Shown piece by piece: positions 33,256-42,733 of a stretch of DNA of 64,000 nt. The position numbers and the translations under genes are program-made. The stretch is from an uncultured Clostridia bacterium (GTDB taxonomy: Bacteria; Bacillota; Clostridia; UBA1381), in the NCBI GenBank assembly GCA_934501535.1, contig CAKSUM010000003.1:62001-126000 (forward strand), in the 5' to 3' direction. The number at the start of each line of letters is the position of its first letter. Position 1 is the first letter of the stretch. The notes beneath the pieces are model-generated. The model saw only the letters and a program-made list of their open reading frames with translations, was not told the origin of the DNA and searched no databases.

Positions 33256-35499
33256 ATGGACGAAAATATTACAATAAGCGGAACCGTGTTTGAAATTATA
33301 TATCAAAATTCGGAAAACGGCTATACAGTGTGTGAAATAGACTCGCCGAGCGACGGTCTTTTCACGGCAACGGGGTATATGCCGTATCTTTGCGTGAATG
33401 AAAATATCTCGGTAACGGGCACATGGACAGTCCACCCCGATTACGGCGAGCAGCTGCGCGTGACATATTACGAAACTATCATGCCGAGCGATGAACAGTC
33501 CATAATTGACTATCTTTCCTCGGGCGCAGTTTACGGCATCCGCGAAGCCACTGCGAAAAAAATTGTCGGACACTTCGGGACGGATACCCTTAATATAATG
33601 CTTACCGACCCTATTCGCCTCAGTGAAATCAAGGGCATATCCGCGTCAAGGGCTGAAAAAATCGGAAAATCCTATCTCGAGCTGCAATCTATGCAGAGCA
33701 TAATGATGTTTATGCAGCAATACGGCATATCTGTAAACCTTGCGGTAAAGGTGCACCAGGCTCTCGGCAGCGAAGCGGTAAACAAAATCAAGGAAAACCC
33801 CTATATTCTTTCCGACGCCGTAGACGGAATAAGCTTTAAAACCGCCGACAATATTGCACATCTGCGCGGCATACCGAAAAATTCACCCGAGCGTATTCAG
33901 TCCTGCCTGAAATATATTCTCAATAATGCAGCCTACAGCGGAGGCCATACGTTTCTGCCGCGGAATATACTGATTAAAGATGCCGGCACATACTTAGCTG
34001 TTGAGGAAAATGAAATAGAAAACGGAATTACGGCGCTTGAACTGAAGAAAGACCTATTCTGCGCAAAAACGGACGGAAATGACGCCTGCTACCTCGCATT
34101 ATTTTATAACGCGGAGGTTTACACCGCAAGGCGGCTTGCCTCGCTTGCCGCAGCGGAACCGTCATACATATTGTCCGACGATGAGGTGTCCGAAATAATC
34201 GGCAAAAAGGAAAAACGCGATAATATCGAGCTTGACGCCGAGCAGAAAAAAGCAGTGTTTGCAGCAGTACACTACGGCTGCACGGTAGTCACCGGCGGCC
34301 CCGGAACCGGCAAAACCACCACAATAAACACAATACTTGAGGTTATCGGTGCAATGCAGCTGTCGGTCGCTCTCGCCGCCCCCACCGGACGTGCGGCAAA
34401 ACGCATGAGCCAGGTGACAGGCATAGAGGCAAAAACAATCCATCGGCTTTTGGGCATGCAGCCCGGAAATGATGATTCACAGGCACGTTTTTTATACAAC
34501 GAGAGCAACGTCCTTCCCTTTGACGTAATAATACTTGACGAAGTAAGCATGGTTGATTTGCTGCTGATGAACTCTTTTTTAAAAGCGGTCAAACGCGGCG
34601 CAAAAGTGATTTTCTGCGGCGACAGCGACCAGCTGCCGTCGGTCGGCGCCGGGAACGTTCTCAAGGACATCATAGACAGCGAGCTGATACCCGTCATTCA
34701 CCTGACGCACATTTTTCGTCAGGCGCAGGAAAGCCTTATAGTAATGAATGCGCACAAAATCAACTGCGGAGAAATGCCGGATTTATCCGCGCATAACAAG
34801 GACTTCTTTTTCCTGAGCCGCTCCTCCGGCGATGTTGCCGCCGCGACCGTTATTGATTTGTACCGCAACCGTCTGCCGCGCAGCTACGGGCTTAATCCGC
34901 TGACCTCCATACAGGTACTTTCGCCGTCAAAAAAAGGTGACGCAGGTTCCGTGCGGCTCAATCACGAGCTGCAAAAAAGCCTTAATCCGCCCGACATGCT
35001 CAAGCAGGAATACGTTTACGGTAAAACGGTATTCCGTACGGGCGACAAGGTTATGCAGGTAAAAAATAACTATGATATTATCTGGGCTCGCCCCGACGGC
35101 GAAACCGGTTCGGGAATATTCAACGGTGACATGGGAATTATCGACAGTATTTCCGTCAGGGACAGGCAAATGACGATAATTTTTGATGATGACAAGGAAA
35201 CGGAATACAGTTTCAGTGACCTTGACTGTCTGGATCTTGCCTATGCCATTACAGTCCACAAAAGCCAGGGAAGCGAATTTCCGGTAGTCATAATACCGCT
35301 GTGCCGTTTTGCGCCCATGCTCATGTGCCGCAATCTGCTTTATACCGCGGTTACACGCGCCAAAAATATGGTGATACTTGTCGGCTCGCGTTCGGCATGC
35401 GCCGCTATGGTGCAGAACAACGATGAAAAAAAGCGATATACCGGTCTTTGCCGGAAACTTAAAAATATTGCAGCTTTTACGGAGGAAAACAATGAATAA
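33256..35499 (+). CDS. recD2: RecD2-type ATP-dependent DNA helicase
   Basis: The 747-residue helicase has the N-terminal extension of RecD2 (OB-like segment and helix-hairpin-helix region to about residue 300), Walker A GGPGTGKTT near 350, DEVSMVD, FCGDSDQLPSVGAG and the C-terminal TVHKSQGSEFPVV with VTRAKNMV. It unwinds 5'-3' without RecBC. The ATG at 33256 is preferred to the in-frame TTG at 33241; GGGA lies 9 bases upstream of it. EamA follows with 8 bp overlap. Confidence 0.94.
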   Translation: MDENITISGTVFEIIYQNSENGYTVCEIDSPSDGLFTATGYMPYLCVNENISVTGTWTVHPDYGEQLRVTYYETIMPSDEQSIIDYLSSGAVYGIREATAKKIVGHFGTDTLNIMLTDPIRLSEIKGISASRAEKIGKSYLELQSMQSIMMFMQQYGISVNLAVKVHQALGSEAVNKIKENPYILSDAVDGISFKTADNIAHLRGIPKNSPERIQSCLKYILNNAAYSGGHTFLPRNILIKDAGTYLAVEENEIENGITALELKKDLFCAKTDGNDACYLALFYNAEVYTARRLASLAAAEPSYILSDDEVSEIIGKKEKRDNIELDAEQKKAVFAAVHYGCTVVTGGPGTGKTTTINTILEVIGAMQLSVALAAPTGRAAKRMSQVTGIEAKTIHRLLGMQPGNDDSQARFLYNESNVLPFDVIILDEVSMVDLLLMNSFLKAVKRGAKVIFCGDSDQLPSVGAGNVLKDIIDSELIPVIHLTHIFRQAQESLIVMNAHKINCGEMPDLSAHNKDFFFLSRSSGDVAAATVIDLYRNRLPRSYGLNPLTSIQVLSPSKKGDAGSVRLNHELQKSLNPPDMLKQEYVYGKTVFRTGDKVMQVKNNYDIIWARPDGETGSGIFNGDMGIIDSISVRDRQMTIIFDDDKETEYSFSDLDCLDLAYAITVHKSQGSEFPVVIIPLCRFAPMLMCRNLLYTAVTRAKNMVILVGSRSACAAMVQNNDEKKRYTGLCRKLKNIAAFTEENNE

Positions 35500-36376
35500 C
35501 TTACAAAAAAGATTACCCGAACTGTCCATTTTGCTTGCAGGCAGCCTTTGGGGGCTTACAGGCATATTTGTACGAACGCTGAATACCGTCGGACTTGATA
35601 ATTTTCAGCTCATGTTTTTCCGCAGCATAATCACTGCGGTGAGCGTCAGCGTGTTTTTACTTATCACCGACCGCGATAAAATGAAAATCAATCCGAAAGA
35701 TTTATGGTATTTTTTCGGCTCCGGCATATTGAGCTTTTTCATATTTTCCTTATGCTATTTTTACACAATAAGCAATGCCTCGATGTCGGTTGCCGCAATA
35801 CTCTTGTATACCGCTCCTTTTTTTGTGATGATAATGTCGGCTGTATTTTTCAAGGAAAAAATAACGGCAGCCAAAATCATCGCTCTGATTATGGCTGCCG
35901 CCGGTTGTTTTATGATTTGCGGTACCGAAAAAAACGTGAAGCTCACACCCGTCATTATATTAATCGGTATCTGTTCCGGCTTTTGTTATGCCCTGTACAG
36001 CATTTTCGGCAGAGTTGCGCTGAAAAAATATTCGTCCGGCACGGTAACTGCCTACACTTTTATTTTTTCCACAATAGGCAGCCTGTTTGTTGTTGATTTC
36101 GGACAGATTGCAAAGGTTGCCGCCGTCAGCCCGGACAGTATTTTTTTCGCCGTCATTTTTGCAGTGGTAAGCTCGCTGCTGCCGTATATTTTTTACACTT
36201 ACGGTCTTAAGTATGTCGAGTCCGGAAAAGCGTCAATTATGGCAACAATAGAAACCGTTGTCGCGTCGCTTGCCGGCATAATCGCTTTCGGCGAAAAGCT
36301 TTCTCTGACCGGATTTTCGGGAATGGTTCTTGTTCTTTCCGCCGTTGTTCTGCTCAACCTCAAAAGCTCATCGTGA
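35492..36376 (+). CDS. EamA family (drug/metabolite) transporter
   Basis: The 294-residue membrane protein has ten hydrophobic segments in two homologous halves, each with the EamA pattern (LLAGSLWGLTGIFVR in the first, YALYSIFGRVALKKYS and SLLPYIFYTYGLKYVE in the second). Such proteins export metabolites; the substrate is unknown. GGAGG is 6 bases before the ATG, which overlaps the recD2 stop by 8 bp. Its end overlaps the end of convergent ctpA by 9 bp. Confidence 0.9.
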   Translation: MNNLQKRLPELSILLAGSLWGLTGIFVRTLNTVGLDNFQLMFFRSIITAVSVSVFLLITDRDKMKINPKDLWYFFGSGILSFFIFSLCYFYTISNASMSVAAILLYTAPFFVMIMSAVFFKEKITAAKIIALIMAAAGCFMICGTEKNVKLTPVIILIGICSGFCYALYSIFGRVALKKYSSGTVTAYTFIFSTIGSLFVVDFGQIAKVAAVSPDSIFFAVIFAVVSSLLPYIFYTYGLKYVESGKASIMATIETVVASLAGIIAFGEKLSLTGFSGMVLVLSAVVLLNLKSSS

Positions 36377-37549
36377 TACCGTTTCAATCGCTTTTTGGAG
36401 CTGAACATCTTCTTCGGCGGTCAGCTCAGATATTGCCTTATCGGTATCCATTTCAACAGTAATATCCGGCTCAATGCCAATCTGATGTATACAAATTCCG
36501 TTCGGAGTATAGTATTTCGCTGTGGTTATCGATATTCCCGAACCGTCGGTAAACGGATAAACCGTCTGCACAATGCCTTTTCCGTAGGTTTTTGTGCCGA
36601 TTACGGTTGCTTTGCCGTAATCTTTCAGCGCACCGGTCAAAACCTCGGACGCAGACGCGCTTCCGCCGTTGACCAGAATTGCCATCGGCATATCTATTTC
36701 TTTTCTGTCCGAATACACAGTGGAACGTTTACCGTTCTTATCCTCCGTATAAGTAATAATTCCTTTCGGTAAAATCATATCCGCAATCTTGCAGACAACA
36801 TTCAAATCACCGCCCGGATTGTCGCGTACGTCTATTATCATTTTTTCCATTCCGGCTGACATAAGCGCGTCTACATTTTCTTTAAATTCATCATACGTGC
36901 TCTGCGAACCCGGGTCACCGCTCGACTCAAAACCGGTTATTCTTACATATCCTATATTATCAGCCAGCATTTTTGTTTTAACACTGATTTTTTCCACCTT
37001 TTCACGCGTCACCGTAATATCGACGTTTCCCGTTCCCTCACGTTCCAGCGTAAATTCAACCGATGTACCCTCATCGCCGTTTTTCAGGTATGTAGCCGCA
37101 TCAGAAAGCTCATCTGCTCCATAATACCTTCCGTCAATCGTTACAATAGCATCACCCGAACGCATGCCTGCTTTTTCTGCCGGGCTGTCCTCCATGGGCG
37201 CTACCACAACAAGTCTGTTTTTTTCCTCATCTGCTCCGAGCGTTGCGCCTATTCCCACATATGTTGACGTGACATTGCTTTTGTACGAAGTAAAATCTTC
37301 CGGCGGATAATAATTCGTATACGGATCGTCAACCGCCGCAGCCATAGCCATTGCGGCATAATCCGCCATTTTATCTTCATCAACCTCAAAAAGCGAATAA
37401 TCTGACAGCATTTTCTTTACAGCCGTAATCTTCTGCAACGCCTTTCCGTCACCGGTTACATAGGAAACATCACGCACAACATTGGTTACCAGGCATACAA
37501 TAAACGCAGTTAACGCAATCGTTATAACAAAGCTTTTTTTGCTGTTCAT
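36368..37549 (-). CDS. ctpA: S41 family C-terminal processing peptidase
   Basis: The 393-residue protein has an N-terminal membrane anchor (residues 7-22), a PDZ domain around 95-175 (GMRSGDAIVTIDG) and an S41 domain with catalytic serine in NGGSASASEVL and catalytic lysine in TKTYGKGIVQ. It cleaves proteins outside the membrane. The ATG at 37549 has GGAGG 8 bases upstream. It stands last behind ftsEX and a LytM protein, a conserved Firmicute order suggesting a role in controlling wall hydrolases. Confidence 0.94.
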   Translation of the reverse strand: MNSKKSFVITIALTAFIVCLVTNVVRDVSYVTGDGKALQKITAVKKMLSDYSLFEVDEDKMADYAAMAMAAAVDDPYTNYYPPEDFTSYKSNVTSTYVGIGATLGADEEKNRLVVVAPMEDSPAEKAGMRSGDAIVTIDGRYYGADELSDAATYLKNGDEGTSVEFTLEREGTGNVDITVTREKVEKISVKTKMLADNIGYVRITGFESSGDPGSQSTYDEFKENVDALMSAGMEKMIIDVRDNPGGDLNVVCKIADMILPKGIITYTEDKNGKRSTVYSDRKEIDMPMAILVNGGSASASEVLTGALKDYGKATVIGTKTYGKGIVQTVYPFTDGSGISITTAKYYTPNGICIHQIGIEPDITVEMDTDKAISELTAEEDVQLQKAIETVSR

Positions 37550-37656
37550 TCTCCAAACCTCCAAATCATATATACTTTATCTTATGCATTTTTTTCGGTA
37601 ATATTATAAGAGCCGCGGCAAAATATCACTTATGCCGCAGCCCATTAAAACAAATA

Positions 37657-38793
37657 TTACAGATATCCTGCCGGATTTACCGCGCTTCCTCCGGTACGTA
37701 CCTCAAAATGCAGGTGGTTTCCGGTGGAATTTCCCGTAGAACCGACTTTAGCGATAGCCTGTCCGCGTTTAACCGACTGACCGGCGCTTACAGACAAACT
37801 GCTGCAATGTCCGTACAGCGTTACGTATCCGCCGCCGTGGTTCACCGTTACGCAGTATCCGTAGCCCCCGTTCCAGCCGGCTGTAAGCACAACGCCGTCC
37901 TCCGCGGCAAGTATGGAAGTCCCGTAAGGCGCCGCATAGTCAATTCCGCTGTGCAGTTTCCGTGTTTTTGTTATCGGGTGTATTCTCCAGCCATACGGAG
38001 AACTTATCTTCGAGTAGCTTGTCAGCGGAAAACCGAATTTACCGTTGCCGCTGTATGTCACGGTTTTTTGGCTTGCCGCTTTGAGTGCGGAAGCAATTTG
38101 TGCGTTAAGCTGTTTTTCCGCTTTTTCAGCCTCTTCCTCCTGCTTTTTCAGCTCATTAATGTCATTGTTAAGCGCGCTGATAATTTTTTCTTTTTCAGCC
38201 TTTTTACTCTCGATTGCACTTTGTTTGCTCTCAAGAATTTTACGCGCCTCAACCTGTTCGTTCTTTTCCGTTTCAACAGCTTTTTTAGCCTCGGACAGCT
38301 GCGTAATCTGCGCCTCAAAGCCATCCATCATCTCATTATCATGCTTTAAAATGGATTCCACGACAGAAATGCGCGTAAACAAATCCGATATGCCGTCCGC
38401 CTGCAAAATCAAATCAAGATATGATGTGGTTCCGCTTTCGTATATTACCTTCATGCGCTTTTTCAGCTGCTTATCCGTCTTTTTCAGCTCGTTGTCCAGG
38501 TTGGTTATTTCCTTGCTCTTTGCCTGTATTTCGGCATTTTTTTCGTCAATAACCGACTGAACATCATCAATATCGTCCTGCAAGCTTGCTATATCGACAT
38601 CAAGCGCATCTTTCTGGGCTTTTTGCGTATTCTTTTCCGCCTGCTTTGACTGTATCTGCTTTTTCGTCTGCTCTGCCTTTTTCTGATTAGCCGATAAATC
38701 TTCTTTTAACTGGCTCACGCTTTTTGCCGCATATGCCGTCCCCGAAAACATCAGGGACAAGGCTACCGCCAGTGCCGTTAATCCTTTCTTCAT
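37657..38793 (-). CDS. EnvC-like murein hydrolase with coiled coil and M23 (LytM) domain
   Basis: The 378-residue secreted protein has a signal peptide (cleavage after AYA), a long Lys/Glu/Gln-rich coiled coil from about 25 to 240, and an M23 domain at about 270-378 with metal ligands in HSGIDYA and HLHFEV, so it may itself be an active endopeptidase. EnvC-type coiled coils are bound by FtsX; ftsX lies just upstream. AGGAGG precedes the ATG at 38793. Confidence 0.93.
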   Translation of the reverse strand: MKKGLTALAVALSLMFSGTAYAAKSVSQLKEDLSANQKKAEQTKKQIQSKQAEKNTQKAQKDALDVDIASLQDDIDDVQSVIDEKNAEIQAKSKEITNLDNELKKTDKQLKKRMKVIYESGTTSYLDLILQADGISDLFTRISVVESILKHDNEMMDGFEAQITQLSEAKKAVETEKNEQVEARKILESKQSAIESKKAEKEKIISALNNDINELKKQEEEAEKAEKQLNAQIASALKAASQKTVTYSGNGKFGFPLTSYSKISSPYGWRIHPITKTRKLHSGIDYAAPYGTSILAAEDGVVLTAGWNGGYGYCVTVNHGGGYVTLYGHCSSLSVSAGQSVKRGQAIAKVGSTGNSTGNHLHFEVRTGGSAVNPAGYL

Positions 38794-38803
38794 AGTAAGC
38801 CTC

Positions 38804-39706
38804 CTATACATGCAGGTATTTTCTCATTGAAATTGCACTTCCGGCAATGCCTATAAGGCAGCCGAACACCACGAAAATCACACCGATTACCGGAGCTATT
38901 TCACGCAGACCGACAAGCTCGATAACCTTTATTGCCGATGTGCTCAAGCGCTTTAACAGCGCAAAATATCCCCAAAATACCACCATGAAAGCAAATACTG
39001 CTCCCGAAAAGCCTATGATAAGCCCCTCCAGCACGAACGGAACGCGGATAAACCTGTCCGTTGCGCCGATATATTTCATTATATTAATTTCCTTGCGGCG
39101 GTTAAACACCGTAAGCTTAACTGTATTTGAAATAATTACTATCGCAATCGCCAGCAATACCAGCATTATTGCAATACTGACTTTTTTGGCAAGGCTCGAA
39201 ATTGATAAAACTATATTTACAACGTCTTGCTTGTTTACTACCTTTTCTACGTCCGGTATCTGCTGCAGAGCCTCAACCGTTGTGTCCGTTTTCGCTATAT
39301 CGGTCAAGATAATTTTATACGAATCGCTGAACGGGTTATCCTCATCAAATCCGTCAAGCATATTTTCCTTGCCGGCAAACATGTCCTGTTTTGCATATTC
39401 AAGCGTCTGTTCCTTGGTGAACAGGGACGCCTCCTTTACGTTGTCAACCGCCCTTATTTCATTTCCGATTGCCTCAACACGCTCAGGCGCGGTATTTTCA
39501 TTGATATACAGCTGAACCTCGCACTGATCCTTGATTTTGTCGGTAATGTAATTAACATTAATCGATAAAATGGCAAATACGCCCAGAATAATCAGACAGC
39601 ACGCAATTGTAAACAGTGACGCGATGCTCATGAGTCCGTTGCGCGAAACATTTTTTTTCGCTTCCGAGAAAGAATACTTAAACTTCGACAGCTTCAACGT
39701 ATTCAC
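38804..39706 (-). CDS. ftsX: Cell division protein FtsX
   Basis: The 300-residue permease has hydrophobic segments at about 25-50, 170-195, 220-245 and 270-292, the FtsX pattern, with an extracellular domain between the first two. With FtsE it signals to wall hydrolases. The GTG at 39706 has GAGG 6 bases upstream; a TTG 9 bases later with GGGGGTG is an alternative. It overlaps ftsE by 29 bp. Confidence 0.95.
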   Translation of the reverse strand: MNTLKLSKFKYSFSEAKKNVSRNGLMSIASLFTIACCLIILGVFAILSINVNYITDKIKDQCEVQLYINENTAPERVEAIGNEIRAVDNVKEASLFTKEQTLEYAKQDMFAGKENMLDGFDEDNPFSDSYKIILTDIAKTDTTVEALQQIPDVEKVVNKQDVVNIVLSISSLAKKVSIAIMLVLLAIAIVIISNTVKLTVFNRRKEINIMKYIGATDRFIRVPFVLEGLIIGFSGAVFAFMVVFWGYFALLKRLSTSAIKVIELVGLREIAPVIGVIFVVFGCLIGIAGSAISMRKYLHV

Positions 39707-40373
39707 CCCCTACCTCATCGCGCACTATTTTTCCGTCCTGGATTTCGATAACGCGCTTTTTCATTTCATCAACAATGTCTTTTGCATGCGTCGCCATAAT
39801 TATGGTTGTGCCCATGCGGTTTATTTCTTCAAATATCTCCATGATTTCCATAGCTGTTTTCGGGTTCAGGTTGCCCGTAGGCTCGTCCGCAATAAGAATA
39901 AGCGGATGATTTACAAGCGCCCTTGCAAGCGCAACACGCTGCTGTTCGCCGCCCGAAAGCTGGCGCGGAAACATTTTTGCTTTATAGTTAAGTCCCACTT
40001 CGTTTAACACTTCGGGGACGCGTTTTCTGATTTCACGTCTGCCTGCGCCTACAATGCGCATGGCAAATTCAACATTTTCATATACCGTCCGGTCCTCCAG
40101 CAGGCGGAAATCCTGAAATACCACGCCCATTTTTCTGCGGAGAAACGGGATTTCTTTATCCGGCAGCTTTGTAACGTCTATGCCGTCGAGGAACACCTGG
40201 CCCTCCGTCACATTCGTTTCGCGCATAATCAGCTTTGTAATAGTGGTCTTACCGGCTCCGCTCGAACCGACCAAAAATACAAATTCACCGTTTTCGATTT
40301 TAAAACTGGCATTTTCAAGCGCAACATTGCCGGCGTCCTCAAACCGTTTGGTTACATTCACAAATTCTATCAT
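39678..40373 (-). CDS. ftsE: Cell division ATP-binding protein FtsE
   Basis: The 231-residue ABC ATPase has Walker A GSSGAGKTT near residue 36, the signature LSGGEQQR, Walker B LILIADEP and TGNLNPKTA. It is longer than FtsX-free ABC proteins only by a short acidic tail. The ribosome site is weak (AAAGGA is about 15 bases upstream). First gene of ftsE-ftsX-LytM-ctpA. Confidence 0.96.
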   Translation of the reverse strand: MIEFVNVTKRFEDAGNVALENASFKIENGEFVFLVGSSGAGKTTITKLIMRETNVTEGQVFLDGIDVTKLPDKEIPFLRRKMGVVFQDFRLLEDRTVYENVEFAMRIVGAGRREIRKRVPEVLNEVGLNYKAKMFPRQLSGGEQQRVALARALVNHPLILIADEPTGNLNPKTAMEIMEIFEEINRMGTTIIMATHAKDIVDEMKKRVIEIQDGKIVRDEVGGEYVEAVEV

Positions 40374-40433
40374 TTTCTGACCGTTGCTTCCTTTCCGGGC
40401 GCGGAATACAAATTCCTGCCCTTATAAATCGGA

Positions 40434-40457
40434 ATGTGCGGCAAAAATACCGCACAT
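40434..40457. terminator. Hairpin between the CdaR-like gene and ftsE
   Basis: ATGTGCGG pairs with CCGCACAT around an 8-base loop. No T run follows on the minus strand, so some transcription from the upstream regulator gene may reach ftsE. Confidence 0.45.
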
Positions 40458-40462
40458 AAATT

Positions 40463-41548
40463 TTATATTTTCATAGGATTGGAGGTTAAATATTTATGAA
40501 CCATCATCGCAACCTTAAAGACAATCGCCTGGTCAAATTTCCGCAGGTCAAGTCCCGTAAGCTTGTAGATTTTCTCCAGCCTGTACACAAGCGTATTCCT
40601 ATGTACAAACAGCTGGCGCGACGTTTCCGATACATTCAGGTCATTTTCAAAAAATTTGTTTATGGTAAGGATTGTTTCCGTATCAAGCAGGGATATATCT
40701 CCCTTTTTGAATACCTCCTGCAAAAACAGTTCGCAAAGCTTTATCGGCAGCTGATAAATCAGACGTCCTATTCCGAGGTTGTCATAGTTTAAAATTGCCT
40801 TTTCCTCATCAAATACCTTTCCGACCTCAAGAGCAATCTGCGCTTCTTTATATGACGTATTGAGCTGGTTTATATTCTCCGATACCGAGCTTACGCCAAC
40901 CAAAATACTCATCATGGTTTCGGAATGAACCGTATCCAAAATCTGATGCGCTATGGCATTTATCGTTTCCGAATCGGAATCATCGCGCAGTTCTTTAATC
41001 AAAACAATATTGCTGCTGTCAATATTAATCACAAAATCGCGTTCCTTGTCCGGGAACATGTTCCGGATTACTTCATATATACCGATTTCGCCCTTTTTCA
41101 GCACTTTAATGTAGTACACGGCACGCGGAACCTCAACCTCCACATGCAGCTCCAGCGCTTTCTGATGCAGGTCAAAAGCAAGCATATTATCAAATATGAT
41201 ATTCTGCATAAAAATTGTCTTATCATACTTTTCGTCATAATAATGCCGTACATTATTTGCCGTAACTGTTATGGAATTACAGCAGTACCGTGAAATTTCA
41301 TCGGTGCCCTCGACATATACTATATATTCGGGATACGGCTTGCCCTCAATGAGTCTTACCGTGTACCCCTCTCTCACGAAAAGCTTGTCATTTTCCGCAG
41401 CAGCGCTGACAAGTTCCTCCACAATATCCTCGGAAATTTCCGGGCCGTTCGCCGCAAGCACCAGCCCCGTCGCATCGGCAATTCCGAATTTTTTCGGGAA
41501 TACCTCCGCCATTTGCGTAATTATATCCTGAAAAGCCTTACTTATCAT
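40463..41548 (-). CDS. CdaR/PucR-type transcriptional regulator
   Basis: The 361-residue protein has an N-terminal sensor part resembling the sugar-diacid recognition domain of CdaR (FPKKFGIADATGLVLA), a middle GGDEF-related region and a C-terminal helix-turn-helix (LNVSETSRQLFVHRNTLVYRLEKIYKLTGLDLR) as in PucR/CdaR. Such proteins activate genes for diacid or purine use; the ligand here is unknown. GGAGG is 7 bases before the ATG. The target could be adjacent ftsE, but nothing shows this. Confidence 0.88.
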   Translation of the reverse strand: MISKAFQDIITQMAEVFPKKFGIADATGLVLAANGPEISEDIVEELVSAAAENDKLFVREGYTVRLIEGKPYPEYIVYVEGTDEISRYCCNSITVTANNVRHYYDEKYDKTIFMQNIIFDNMLAFDLHQKALELHVEVEVPRAVYYIKVLKKGEIGIYEVIRNMFPDKERDFVINIDSSNIVLIKELRDDSDSETINAIAHQILDTVHSETMMSILVGVSSVSENINQLNTSYKEAQIALEVGKVFDEEKAILNYDNLGIGRLIYQLPIKLCELFLQEVFKKGDISLLDTETILTINKFFENDLNVSETSRQLFVHRNTLVYRLEKIYKLTGLDLRKFDQAIVFKVAMMVHKYLTSNPMKI

Positions 41549-41745
41549 AATACTTCCTCCACGAATTTCGTTTCATTCCTCTCCATTATATCATATAAAT
41601 TCAGAAATGTATAGTTTTTTTTACTTATTTTTTTAAAAAAAGTTACAATTTCTTCATATATTTGTTAAATTGCAACAATGATATACAGCATTTTCCCTTA
41701 AAACGGCACAAAAAAATATATTTTTCTCCGCATCGTGAATATTAA

Positions 41746-41774
41746 TTGACTTAAAACCGATTTTGTAATATAAT
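41746..41774 (+). promoter_or_regulatory. Sigma-A promoter of rsmG
   Basis: TTGACT (41746-41751) and TATAAT (41769-41774), 17-base spacer, 32 bp before the start codon. The divergent stretch back to the CdaR-like gene (41549-41745) has no other clear signal. Confidence 0.85.
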
Positions 41775-41805
41775 AATGTTAGAAAATTCAAAAAAGGATA
41801 CGAAT

Positions 41806-42537
41806 ATGAAAAATTTTTTAGAGAACGGATTTCGTGAGCTTCAGATTGACGCTGACGAAAAACAGCTTTTTCAGCTGACGGAATATGCAAGATTGCTTAA
41901 AGAATGGAATGAGAAAATGAACCTCACCGCAATATGCGATGATGAAGGCATTGCCGCAAAACATTTTCTCGACAGTGCCTCGGCACTTTTAACCGGACAT
42001 GTTAACGGCAAAGTTATCGATGTGGGCACAGGCGCCGGTTTCCCCGGGCTTGTCCTTAAAATAATGAAGCCGGAAATTGATTTGACCTTGCTGGATTCGC
42101 TTAACAAAAGGCTGACTTTTCTTAAAGCGGTTTCGGAGGAAATAGGCACCGCGGCGCAGTTTATACACGCACGCGCGGAGGACGGCGGACGCATGTACCG
42201 CGCACAGTTTGACACGGTTGTGTCGCGTGCGGTTGCAAATATGACGGTTTTGTCGGAATTATGTCTGCCGTTTTTGAAAATCGGCGGATATTTCCTTGCA
42301 CTCAAAGGCCCGCTTGCCGGAGAGGAGCTGGAGGACGCCAAACGCGCCATTCATATCCTCGGCGGAGAGGTATCCGACATTTTATCCGTAAAAATACCTT
42401 TTACCGACTTAAACCACAAAATTATAATTGTAAAAAAAGTACGACAAACTCCGCAGCAATATCCCCGTAAACCCGGCATTGCGACAAAAACCCCTATCGG
42501 AAATTGTTATAATCTGAAAAAAAAGCCGATAAAGTAA
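41806..42537 (+). CDS. rsmG: 16S rRNA (guanine527-N7)-methyltransferase RsmG
   Basis: The 243-residue methyltransferase shows YARLLKEWNEKMNLTAI, the SAM motif VIDVGTGAGFPGL and FDTVVSRAVANM. It methylates G527 in the decoding region. The ATG at 41806 has AAAGGA 8 bases upstream; upstream in-frame starts lack a site. The C-terminal 25 residues are basic and less conserved. It is next to noc, as near the origin in Bacillus. Confidence 0.95.
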   Translation: MKNFLENGFRELQIDADEKQLFQLTEYARLLKEWNEKMNLTAICDDEGIAAKHFLDSASALLTGHVNGKVIDVGTGAGFPGLVLKIMKPEIDLTLLDSLNKRLTFLKAVSEEIGTAAQFIHARAEDGGRMYRAQFDTVVSRAVANMTVLSELCLPFLKIGGYFLALKGPLAGEELEDAKRAIHILGGEVSDILSVKIPFTDLNHKIIIVKKVRQTPQQYPRKPGIATKTPIGNCYNLKKKPIK

Positions 42538-42591
42538 TATTTGTCGGTTTTTTTGGCGAACGGTTTTTCTTCCATTTATCCGAAAATATGT

Positions 42592-42698
42592 TATAATTCA
42601 ATTAGTAAGACGGTCTATTCCATGTATTATATGTATATGTGTATCAGCTCCTTAATATGTGTACATTTACCCCCCGACTGTTTCACGGACCGTCTTAC
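42592..42698 (+). promoter_or_regulatory. Extended -10 promoter and structured leader of noc
   Basis: TG, T, TATAAT (42592-42597) predicts a start near 42604. The RNA would begin with GTAAGACGGTC (42605-42615), which pairs perfectly over 11 bases with GACCGTCTTAC (42688-42698), closing a 72-base domain. The noc ribosome site follows 20 bases later. TGTTTCACG inside the domain equals half of a parS site. Confidence 0.55.
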
Positions 42699-42733
42699 GC
42701 CTTCCAAAAAAACATACGAAAGGATAATTTTAT

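Noticed and set aside
33256..33300. Start of recD2 at the upstream TTG (33241)
   Set aside because: The ATG at 33256 has a better placed ribosome site and gives the usual RecD2 N-terminus.
42680..42690. parS site next to noc
   Set aside because: Only one half (TGTTTCACG) is present; the other half of the 16-bp palindrome is missing.
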